Positions 28,393 through 35,935 of a DNA stretch of 64,000 nt are shown here, in pieces. Made by a program: the position numbers and the translations under genes. The stretch lies in the NCBI GenBank assembly GCA_018268055.1, contig JAFDXF010000041.1, positions 1 to 64,000 of the forward strand. Direction: 5' to 3'. The first letter of the stretch is position 1. The number at the start of each line of letters is the position of its first letter. This stretch comes from Bacteroidota bacterium (GTDB lineage: Bacteria; Bacteroidota; Bacteroidia; Chitinophagales; Chitinophagaceae). Under the pieces are notes generated by a model that ran no database searches, had not been told where the DNA came from, and worked only from the letters and a program-made list of their open reading frames with translations.

Positions 28393-28950
28393 ATGACCGG
28401 AAACGATATCATATTTTACTTGCTTGGCATACTCACTTTAGGCTGCGGATTATTGTCGGTTACATCTCGACATATATTTCGTGCAGCCGTTTTTTTATTG
28501 TTTTCGCTCATCGGTATTGCAGGAATTTATTTCTGGTTGCAATATGAATTTATTGCTGCTGTACAGATTGTAGTGTATGCCGGAGGCATCACTGTACTGA
28601 TTATATTCTCCATTTTCTTGACACAGCAGGCAGGAGAAAAATTGCCAATACAAAAATTGAACAGAAAAATATTTTCAGCTTTAGCAGTGTTTTGTGCTTT
28701 CGCATTGGCGTTAGTGCAGGCTTATCAGCATGGATTTATAACGAATAATAAGCCCGCAGCTTCACCATCGGTACAAGATATAGGCAATCAGATGTTGAAT
28801 GTAAATGAAACAGGCTATGCTTTGCCTTTTGAGGCAGTATCTATTTTATTGTTGGCGGCTTTAGTAGGTTGCATTGTCATAGCGATACGAGAAAAAAATA
28901 ATACAAACAATATTTCAGAAAATCAGAATGTAGAAACTTCACAAAAATGA
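28393..28950 (+). CDS. nuoJ: NuoJ, NADH-quinone oxidoreductase subunit J
   Basis: The 185-residue membrane subunit (ND6 family) has about five transmembrane helices (IIFYLLGILTLGCGLLSVTS, AVFLLFSLIGIAGIYFWL and so on). The signature EFIAAVQIVVYAGGITVLIIFSIFL contains the pi-bulge helix region of ND6. The C-terminal ~20 residues are polar and Asn-rich. Its end overlaps the nuoK start by 4 nt. Confidence 0.94.
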   Translation: MTGNDIIFYLLGILTLGCGLLSVTSRHIFRAAVFLLFSLIGIAGIYFWLQYEFIAAVQIVVYAGGITVLIIFSIFLTQQAGEKLPIQKLNRKIFSALAVFCAFALALVQAYQHGFITNNKPAASPSVQDIGNQMLNVNETGYALPFEAVSILLLAALVGCIVIAIREKNNTNNISENQNVETSQK

Positions 28951-29261
28951 TGACACCGGGATTAGAACATATATTATTCATCAGTTTTGCCCTTTTCTTT
29001 ATTGGCATATACGGTTTTTTTACTCGTAGAAATCTGATTACGATGCTAATGAGTATTGAACTGATTTTAAATAGTGTGAATTTGAATTTTATCGCATTTA
29101 ATAAATATGTGTGGCCGGATAAAATGGACGGATTGTTTTTTACACTTTTTGTTATTGCCATTGCAGCAGCCGAAGCAGCAGTTGCTATTGCAATAATTAT
29201 TAATCTGTATAGAACACATCGATCCATCGATGTAGAAAACACAGAGGATATGAAGTTTTAA
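28947..29261 (+). CDS. nuoK: NuoK, NADH-quinone oxidoreductase subunit K
   Basis: The 104-residue ND4L-type subunit has three transmembrane helices. Conserved membrane glutamates lie in MLMSIELILNSVNLNF and in AAAEAAVAIAIIINLYR, both needed for proton transfer in the family. The start codon overlaps the nuoJ stop. Confidence 0.95.
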   Translation: MMTPGLEHILFISFALFFIGIYGFFTRRNLITMLMSIELILNSVNLNFIAFNKYVWPDKMDGLFFTLFVIAIAAAEAAVAIAIIINLYRTHRSIDVENTEDMKF

Positions 29262-29298
29262 TTTGGAATAACTAGAGTAAATTTTTGTAATTAATTAA

Positions 29299-31227
29299 AT
29301 GAACCAAACGATACAAATAGCATTGATTCCCTTGCTTCCATTAGCAGGCTTTGTGCTGCTAAGTTTTTTTGGCAAGAAATATTTTGGAAAAAATTCCGGC
29401 TTAATAGGAACAGCTTTTTTATTGGCATCATTTATACTTTCTTTATTTACTGCATATAAATATTTCTCCGCCTCTGTGGATGGGCATTATTCTTCTGCCA
29501 TTGCTTTGAAATATACATGGCTTGTATTTTCAGATAAGCTTTCCATTGATATGGGATTATACTTAGATTCAATATCCATGATGATGATTGTTGTGGTAAC
29601 GCTGGTATCATTGATGGTACATATTTACAGCCTCGGATATATGAAAGGTGAAGAAAGATTCAGCGCTTATTATGCCAATCTTGGATTATTCACTTTTTCA
29701 ATGCTTGGCTTAGTGCTTTCTTCCAATATATTTCAGATTTATTTCTTTTGGGAATTAGTTGGTGTTTCTTCTTATTTATTAATTGGATTTTATTATGACA
29801 AGCCAAGCGCTGTCGCTGCCAGTAAAAAAGCATTCATTGTAACACGTTTTGCAGATTTAGGTTTTTTAATTGGTATTCTGATTCTTTCTTATTCAGCCGG
29901 CTCATTAGATTTCAATACAATGATTCATAACTTGACTTCTCCCGAATCAAGCGAATTAAAAACAGCAGTAAGTACTACATTCTTAAGCGTATCTGCTGTT
30001 ACGTGGGGCGGTTTATTAGTATTTATGGGCGGAGCAGGAAAGAGTGCAATGTTTCCTTTACACATTTGGTTGCCCGATGCGATGGAAGGGCCAACGCCTG
30101 TTTCTGCTTTGATACATGCTGCTACGATGGTAGTGGCCGGTGTTTATTTGGTAGCAAGGTTATTCCCGATTTTTTCATTGACCACACCAATAGTGTTGGA
30201 AGTTGTTTCTTGGGTTGGTGCTGTTTCTGCAATTATTGCAGCTATAATTGCTTGTACACAAACAGATATAAAAAGAGTATTGGCTTATTCCACCATGAGT
30301 CAAATAGGATTTATGATGTTTGCTTTGGGCGTTTCTAAATATGGTGGTGAAGCGGGTTTAGGTTTTACTGCATCTATGTTTCATTTATTCACCCACGCAT
30401 TGTTCAAAGCTCTTTTATTTTTAGGTGCAGGTGCAGTCATTCACTATGTACACAGCAATGAAATAAAAGATATGGGCGGATTGAGAAAGTCAATGCCAAT
30501 TACACATATTACTTTTTTGATTGCCTGTTTAGCCATTGCGGGTTTCCCATTCTTAGCAGGATTTTTTAGTAAAGAAGAAATTTTATTAGCAGCATATCAT
30601 AATAGTCCGGCTATTTATTGGATTGCATTGTTCACTTCTGCGCTTACTGCTTTTTATATGTTCCGCCTTTACTTCAGCATATTTTGGAATAAAGAACATA
30701 CTACTCACGAAAAACATCATGGAGAAGGCCCTTTTGTAATGATGTTGCCTTTGATCATTTTGGCAGTCGGTGCCATCTTTGCAGGGTATATTCCTTTTGG
30801 AAAATATGTGAGTGCTGATGGTGCGCCTTTGGCATCTCATTTTAAGATTAGTTTTTCTATACTGCCTGTTGCGTTAGGCTTGTCAGGAATTGCCATTGCA
30901 TGGATAATGTATAAAAAACAAAACGGATTGTCGGATAAAGTAGCAGCTTCATTCAATGGATTTTATAAAACTGCATATAATAAATTTTACATAGATGAAA
31001 TCTATTTGTTTATTACAAAGAAAATTATTTTCAATCTGATTGGGAAGCCGGCTGCATGGTTTGATAAAAATATAGTGGACGGAATAATGAATTTTACGGG
31101 CAACACTACAGAATGGGTTTCTGAAAAAATTAAGATAGTGCAATCGGGTAAAGTGCAGCAGTATGCTATTTATTTCTTAGTTGCAGCAGTAGTCATTGCA
31201 GCAGCATTTATTTATATATTAAAATAG
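29299..31227 (+). CDS. nuoL: NuoL, NADH-quinone oxidoreductase subunit L (antiporter-like)
   Basis: The 642-residue ND5-type subunit is one of three Mrp-antiporter-like proton pumps. Family motifs are FFWELVGVSSYLLIGFYYDKPSA (essential Glu), GKSAMFPLHIWLPDAMEGPTPVSALIHAATMVVAGVYL and MFHLFTHALFKALLFLGAG. The C terminus holds a long amphipathic lateral helix region followed by a last transmembrane segment (YAIYFLVAAVVIAAAFIYIL). The stop is 1 nt from the nuoM ATG. Confidence 0.97.
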   Translation: MNQTIQIALIPLLPLAGFVLLSFFGKKYFGKNSGLIGTAFLLASFILSLFTAYKYFSASVDGHYSSAIALKYTWLVFSDKLSIDMGLYLDSISMMMIVVVTLVSLMVHIYSLGYMKGEERFSAYYANLGLFTFSMLGLVLSSNIFQIYFFWELVGVSSYLLIGFYYDKPSAVAASKKAFIVTRFADLGFLIGILILSYSAGSLDFNTMIHNLTSPESSELKTAVSTTFLSVSAVTWGGLLVFMGGAGKSAMFPLHIWLPDAMEGPTPVSALIHAATMVVAGVYLVARLFPIFSLTTPIVLEVVSWVGAVSAIIAAIIACTQTDIKRVLAYSTMSQIGFMMFALGVSKYGGEAGLGFTASMFHLFTHALFKALLFLGAGAVIHYVHSNEIKDMGGLRKSMPITHITFLIACLAIAGFPFLAGFFSKEEILLAAYHNSPAIYWIALFTSALTAFYMFRLYFSIFWNKEHTTHEKHHGEGPFVMMLPLIILAVGAIFAGYIPFGKYVSADGAPLASHFKISFSILPVALGLSGIAIAWIMYKKQNGLSDKVAASFNGFYKTAYNKFYIDEIYLFITKKIIFNLIGKPAAWFDKNIVDGIMNFTGNTTEWVSEKIKIVQSGKVQQYAIYFLVAAVVIAAAFIYILK

Positions 31228-31228
31228 A

Positions 31229-32728
31229 ATGAACCTTTTATTAATTATAATAATACCCTTTCTAACCATTCTGTTTGTTTTATTCAGCAAAACAAAAGAA
31301 CAAGTTCGTTGGGTTTCTTTGGTTGGGTCTGTTACACAACTTTGTATTTCATTTACTTTATTGTTTTTATTTAATCAGGAGAGAGCGGCAGGCAACTCTG
31401 TTCAAATGTTGTTTGAGTCCAATTATAAATTATTCAACTCGCCAAATGTAAATTTCCATTTCGGCGTAGATGGAATTTCTGTAGCCATGATATTGCTCAC
31501 TTCATTTGTATTAACTGCCGGTGTACTTGTGTCGTGGAATATTGGCAACAAAGAAGATAAAGGCCCTGGCTTGACGAAAGAATTTTATTTTCAATTACTC
31601 TTCCTTGCATTTGGTGCTTATGGATTTTTTATTTCGCTTGATTTATTTATTCTCTTTTTCTTCTTAGAAATTTCAGTAATACCTAAATATCTTTTAATTG
31701 GAGTTTGGGGAAGCGGCAAAAAAGAATATAGTGCCAATAAATTAGCACTGATGTTGATGGGCGGTTCTGCATTAATTTTAGTCGGTATTTTAGTTTTATA
31801 TTTTAATGCAGGGCATACATTTGATATCATACAACTTTCGCAAATGCAATTTAGCAGTCAGATACAAAAAATTGTATTCCCTCTTATTTTTATTGGCTTT
31901 GGTGTATTCACTGCATTATTCCCTTTTCATACATGGGTGCCCGATGGTCACTCATCTGCACCTACGGCCGGTTCTATGTTTTTAGCCGGTATCTCTATGA
32001 AGTTGGGTGGCTATGGTTGCATTAGAGTAGCTACCTATTTATTGCCGGAAGGTGCAAAGGAATATGCAAACATCATCATTGTTCTTTCTACAATAGGTAT
32101 TTTATATGGAGCATTTGTAACGATGATGCAAAAAGATTTGAAATACTTAAATGCCTACTCATCGGTGAGCCATGTTGGTTTTACTTTGTTAGGCATTGGT
32201 ATGTTGACACAAACGGCCATCACCGGTGCTATGATACAAATGGTGAGCCATGGTGTGATGACAGCATTATTCTTCGCTGTGATCGGAATGATATATCAAC
32301 GCACACATACTCGACAGATCAATGAAATGGGCGGATTGATGAAAGTGATGCCCTTTATTATGACTTCATTTTTCATAGTCGGCTTTTGTTCTTTAGGACT
32401 GCCCGGCCTCAGTGGATTCGTTGCTGAGATGACAGTGTTTGTTGGTTCTTGGGAAAATAATGATGCATTTCATCGCATTGCAACGATTGCAGCTTGTATG
32501 TCAATCGTTGTCACTGCTGTTTATATATTGAGAACAATTGATAAAGTGGCAATGGGCCCGATACTCAACCATGAGTTTTTGAAAATTACTGACGTGAAAT
32601 GGAATGAAAAATTCGCTGTTATATTATTAATCGGAGGCATTCTGGCCATTGGCTTAGTACCCGAGTGGCTGACGAATTTATTAAGACCGGCAGCAGAAAT
32701 AATTATGAACAGAATAAAAGGAAATTAA
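31229..32728 (+). CDS. nuoM: NuoM, NADH-quinone oxidoreductase subunit M (antiporter-like)
   Basis: The 499-residue ND4-type proton-pumping subunit has about 14 transmembrane helices. The key Glu lies in FFLEISVIPKYLLIGVWG and the TM-helix Lys/His region in FPFHTWVPDGHSSAPTAGSMFLAGISMKLGGYG. Later motifs are AYSSVSHVGFTLLGIG and MVSHGVMTALFFAVIGMIYQRTHTR. It is directly downstream of nuoL. Confidence 0.97.
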   Translation: MNLLLIIIIPFLTILFVLFSKTKEQVRWVSLVGSVTQLCISFTLLFLFNQERAAGNSVQMLFESNYKLFNSPNVNFHFGVDGISVAMILLTSFVLTAGVLVSWNIGNKEDKGPGLTKEFYFQLLFLAFGAYGFFISLDLFILFFFLEISVIPKYLLIGVWGSGKKEYSANKLALMLMGGSALILVGILVLYFNAGHTFDIIQLSQMQFSSQIQKIVFPLIFIGFGVFTALFPFHTWVPDGHSSAPTAGSMFLAGISMKLGGYGCIRVATYLLPEGAKEYANIIIVLSTIGILYGAFVTMMQKDLKYLNAYSSVSHVGFTLLGIGMLTQTAITGAMIQMVSHGVMTALFFAVIGMIYQRTHTRQINEMGGLMKVMPFIMTSFFIVGFCSLGLPGLSGFVAEMTVFVGSWENNDAFHRIATIAACMSIVVTAVYILRTIDKVAMGPILNHEFLKITDVKWNEKFAVILLIGGILAIGLVPEWLTNLLRPAAEIIMNRIKGN

Positions 32729-32792
32729 AAAAAAGGCAAAGAAAATTTTAATTCATAGTGATTATTCATTCTTTGCTTATTGAAAAATATTT

Positions 32793-34190
32793 ATGAGTGA
32801 TTTGCTTATTATAATGAAGCAGGAATTGATGGTAATCGTTATCATTTTCTTTTTGTTGTTTGTAAAACTCGGCAAAGGGATGAAGAATGAAACCTTGTTG
32901 CCATTGATTCAGATATTGTTGTTATTACAATTTATTGCCGGATTCTTTTTCAATCAAACCGGTCAGTTGTTTGGCGATATGTTTTATACCAATGGATTGA
33001 TTGCATTTGAAAAAGCAATATTAAGTTTCGGTGTTTATTTGATTTCTTTATTAAGCAGCGACTGGCTGAAGCAGTCAAAACACATGCCTGAGTACTTTAT
33101 GCTCATGCTGGCAGCATTGCTTGGCATGGATTTATTGATATCCAGCGGCAATTTGTTGATGTTTTATTTAGCATTAGAATTAGCCACTATTCCTATTGCT
33201 GCAATGGCCAATTTTGATTTAGAGAAAAAACAGTCTTCTGAAGGTGCGATGAAATTTATACTGAGTGCAGCTTTTTCATCAGGCATTTTATTATTTGGCA
33301 TTTCATTGATTTATGGAATAACAGGTACAATCAGTTTTGCTGCACTGTCACATCAAGCCGTAAACAGTACCTTGTTAATTTTAGCTTTTGTTTTTTTCTT
33401 TACGGCATTCGGTTTCAAAATGTCTATTGTGCCCTTTCACTTATGGACAGCAGATGTGTATCAAGGCTCCCCAATCGCCACTACTTCGTTCTTATCCGTT
33501 ATTTCCAAAGGCTCGGTGGCATTTATCTTCATTACGATTTTGTATAAAGTGTTTGGGCAAAGTGAAACGGTATGGTACTGGATGTTGGTAGTACTTTCTG
33601 TTGCTACTATGTTGATTGGAAATTTATTTGCCTTGCGGCAGCAGAACATAAAACGATTTTTAGCTTTTTCTTCCATTGCACAAGTTGGTTTTATTTTGGT
33701 TGCCATCAGTGGTGGATATGTTGTCGCTACTTCAGCAGTTGTTTATTTTATATTGATTTATATTTTCAGCAATCTTGCCGTTTTCGGAGTTGCAGAGGTT
33801 ATTACCAATGCAACGGGAAGGGAAACGATTAACGACTACAAAGGTTTATATCGTACCAATCCGTTTTTAAGTTGGATTATGGCTTTAGCAATGTTTTCAC
33901 TTGCCGGTATTCCGCCTACTGCCGGCTTTTTTGGCAAACTAATGCTGTTAACTGCCGGAAGTAACAGCGGTAATTTTTGGTTTATATTAATTGCCGGTTT
34001 GAATATGGTTATATCTCTCTATTATTATTTGATTGTGGTACGAGCCATATTTATGGATAAAAATGAAAATCCTATTGCACCGATAAAAATATCTGTAATG
34101 GCAAAATATGGAATGATCCTCTGTGCGGCAGGAATTATCTTGGTGGGTTTGATTGGAAAAATATATGAATACATTCAATCATTAATTTAA
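32793..34190 (+). CDS. nuoN: NuoN, NADH-quinone oxidoreductase subunit N (antiporter-like)
   Basis: The 465-residue ND2-type subunit is the third antiporter-like pump. Motifs include FYLALELATIPIAAMANFD (functional Glu), FGFKMSIVPFHLWTADVYQGSPIATTSFLSVISKGS (membrane Lys) and AFSSIAQVGFILVAIS. A 64-nt spacer separates it from nuoM. It is the last nuo gene in the operon, giving an 11-subunit set without E, F and G. Confidence 0.96.
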   Translation: MSDLLIIMKQELMVIVIIFFLLFVKLGKGMKNETLLPLIQILLLLQFIAGFFFNQTGQLFGDMFYTNGLIAFEKAILSFGVYLISLLSSDWLKQSKHMPEYFMLMLAALLGMDLLISSGNLLMFYLALELATIPIAAMANFDLEKKQSSEGAMKFILSAAFSSGILLFGISLIYGITGTISFAALSHQAVNSTLLILAFVFFFTAFGFKMSIVPFHLWTADVYQGSPIATTSFLSVISKGSVAFIFITILYKVFGQSETVWYWMLVVLSVATMLIGNLFALRQQNIKRFLAFSSIAQVGFILVAISGGYVVATSAVVYFILIYIFSNLAVFGVAEVITNATGRETINDYKGLYRTNPFLSWIMALAMFSLAGIPPTAGFFGKLMLLTAGSNSGNFWFILIAGLNMVISLYYYLIVVRAIFMDKNENPIAPIKISVMAKYGMILCAAGIILVGLIGKIYEYIQSLI

Positions 34191-34203
34191 AAAGCAATAT
34201 CCG

Positions 34204-34593
34204 ATGGCTTTAAATAAAAATCATGAATATGAAGATTGGGATGGTGTCCGTTACGGAATTGTAGAGAAAAACGTATCATCTGATCGTGCAGCTTTTTTGA
34301 AAGATATTTTAGAGCATAACGGTTATACTGTTGCAGTAGCTCCTGCACCTGCTCCTAAGGCGGCGCCTGCGCCAAAACCGGCTGAAGGTGAAGTAACAGC
34401 TCCACAGCCTGAAGTGCCAACACCACCTTCATTGTTTCATGTGGGTGTGACCGATTATACATTTAATTCCACCAATGCAATTTTTGGAAGAGCATTGAAA
34501 ACTAAAGATGGACACATTGTTACATTGGCTTATTGGCAGCAGAAATCGCCGATAAACAATGATGAGCAGCCTTATTATGAATTCGTAAAATAA
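34204..34593 (+). CDS. hypothetical protein with Ala/Pro-rich linker, 129 residues
   Basis: The family name is not known to me. Residues 1-~43 form a small acidic N-terminal segment (EYEDWDGVRYGIVEKNVS...RAAFLKDILEHNGY). Residues ~44-76 are a low-complexity Ala/Pro/Lys linker. The C-terminal ~53 residues look beta-rich (FHVGVTDYTFNSTNAIFGRALKTKDGHIVTLAYW). The C-terminal segment has a GRALKT(K)DGHIVT string resembling a small binding domain. It begins 13 nt after nuoN and is probably cotranscribed with complex I. A link with the membrane complex is inferred from position only. Confidence 0.8.
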   Translation: MALNKNHEYEDWDGVRYGIVEKNVSSDRAAFLKDILEHNGYTVAVAPAPAPKAAPAPKPAEGEVTAPQPEVPTPPSLFHVGVTDYTFNSTNAIFGRALKTKDGHIVTLAYWQQKSPINNDEQPYYEFVK

Positions 34594-34616
34594 TAGGTTA
34601 TTTGCTCACAGATATT

Positions 34617-35075
34617 TTATTTGAATAACCGTTTATCAAATGGGAACTTTTCTACTGATAGTATTTTAATTTTTGCGAAATCTCGATGTTTTGGATTGAT
34701 GAGTAAATTATAGTCTCCTTTTGTTACTGCCGAAGGAATTTGTAGCACACAATATTTGTTATCGGCAATAAATTTATCTCCTATTTTTTGAGTTACAGAT
34801 AGATGAGGGAAAGCGTTCCAATCGGCTGGCAAATCAGCTACATTAAATTTTTTTAAAGAGACATTGTCGGGGATGTAAATGGTGGCCATCATATAATCAG
34901 CCGGTAAAGTTGCAAAAGTAAAATGTACTGCAACTTCAGCCATTGCAAGCGAACGATTGGCGGCTGTGTAAATAATTTCTACACCAATGGAATTCCACCT
35001 TGCACCTTTTAGTGCAGCTCCTTTTCCGGATAAGGTATCGGCAAATTTATTTCTGGATAATCGATATACTTCCAT
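34617..35075 (-). CDS. RES-domain toxin
   Basis: The 152-residue protein is a RES-family toxin of a type II toxin-antitoxin module. The residues that name the family are visible: an Arg in MEVYRLSRNKF, a further Arg in LKGARWNSIG, a Glu in LAMAEVAVHF, and a Ser in AANRSLAMAE. Characterised RES toxins degrade NAD+ or ADP-ribosylate a cellular target, causing growth arrest. It is the second gene of the module; its ATG overlaps the antitoxin stop (TAATG), so translation is probably coupled. No frameshift or missing core residue was noticed. Confidence 0.87.
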   Translation of the reverse strand: MEVYRLSRNKFADTLSGKGAALKGARWNSIGVEIIYTAANRSLAMAEVAVHFTFATLPADYMMATIYIPDNVSLKKFNVADLPADWNAFPHLSVTQKIGDKFIADNKYCVLQIPSAVTKGDYNLLINPKHRDFAKIKILSVEKFPFDKRLFK

Positions 35076-35575
35076 TAAGCTAAGATTCCATAGTTTATTC
35101 TCGTTAATTCGCTTATTACTAACTCTTTTCCATAGGAGTCTTTCAACAGCTCCATCGGTTTTAATTTTCCCAATGAAAAATTAGGAGTATCTAACCAAAG
35201 TTTGAACTTTTCCATATCGCCGAAAACATCCACTCCAATATTTGTTACTTCTGCCATTTCAATTATTTTTTCAGATTGAATGGGTTTAAAGATTTTTGAA
35301 GTCTGCTTATACCTTTGCAATGACTTTGTAGAAATATCCAAAAAATCTGCCCAGTTGTCTTCAGTGAAAGGCGTGTAATGCCTTATTAAATTAAAGAATG
35401 AATAAGGCACGCCTTCTCTAATGACGAGTATCATCAACATTTTATCACTCAAAAACTCTGAGTAGGTAATATTCTTTTTTTTGGAAATAAACCTTTGATC
35501 AAATTTTGATCGTTTGATTATACTGGCAACTTCCTTATTAAGTTTACTTGTGATATTAATTGTAGTAGCAGACAT
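35075..35575 (-). CDS. Xre/MbcA/ParS-type antitoxin with toxin-binding domain
   Basis: The 166-residue partner of the RES toxin has an N-terminal helix-turn-helix region (EDNWADFLDISTKSLQRYKQ) and a C-terminal toxin-binding domain of the DUF2384 type (KFKLWLDTPNFSLGKLKPMELLKDSYGKELVISELTRINYG), with the typical WL-x-x-PN and RI-x-YG ends. The open frame extends to TTG 35593, but ATG 35575 is the likelier start because the longer one begins within a perfect 12-bp palindrome (35588-35599) that is a candidate operator. The antitoxin precedes the toxin, as is usual for Xre/RES modules, which supports autoregulation by this protein. Confidence 0.87.
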   Translation of the reverse strand: MSATTINITSKLNKEVASIIKRSKFDQRFISKKKNITYSEFLSDKMLMILVIREGVPYSFFNLIRHYTPFTEDNWADFLDISTKSLQRYKQTSKIFKPIQSEKIIEMAEVTNIGVDVFGDMEKFKLWLDTPNFSLGKLKPMELLKDSYGKELVISELTRINYGILA

Positions 35576-35587
35576 ATAAACAGATTT

Positions 35588-35599
35588 AGACAATTGTCT
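35588..35599. promoter_or_regulatory. perfect 12-bp palindrome, candidate antitoxin operator
   Basis: AGACAATTGTCT is identical to its reverse complement and lies 12 nt before the antitoxin ATG. With a one-base bulge the symmetry extends to TTAG/CTAA. Position and symmetry fit an autoregulatory site of the Xre antitoxin. Confidence 0.5.
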
Positions 35600-35935
35600 G
35601 CTAATTTAAGACAAATTTCCGAAATCAATGCATTCATACTGTTAATTATAATTATTGAATCTCTTTAAAATTGAGTTCTGAACTTATTGGCGAGCATGAA
35701 TATTCAGTTTTTTTCAAAGCAGCTCATTTTTTTTAACACCGAGGTTTATCTGTTTTGTAAACTGACGGAAAAGGTAAAACACCTTTCTTAAAATGTAAAA
35801 ATATTTATGCAATGGCGATCTTGGCAGGAAAAGTTGGAACTTCCATTTTTGTTAAAATACTTAATTTGTAGTATCCCGTTCTGGCAATGAAATTCTTGTC
35901 TTAATTTTAATTACAGAAAAGAATGAATTACTGTA
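35600..35935. other. 336-nt divergent intergenic region between the toxin-antitoxin pair and the sensor kinase
   Basis: No gene recognised. It is strongly AT-rich with several T-runs. A near-miss -7 element (TTAATTTG near 35860-35870) is the only candidate for the sensor-kinase promoter. No repeat or hairpin of note was seen. Confidence 0.4.

Noticed and set aside
34596..34630. GGTTATT/AATAACC inverted repeat between the nuo operon end and the RES toxin gene as a terminator
   Set aside because: Only 7 bp, 21-nt loop, partly inside the toxin coding end and without a T-run. Too weak to call.
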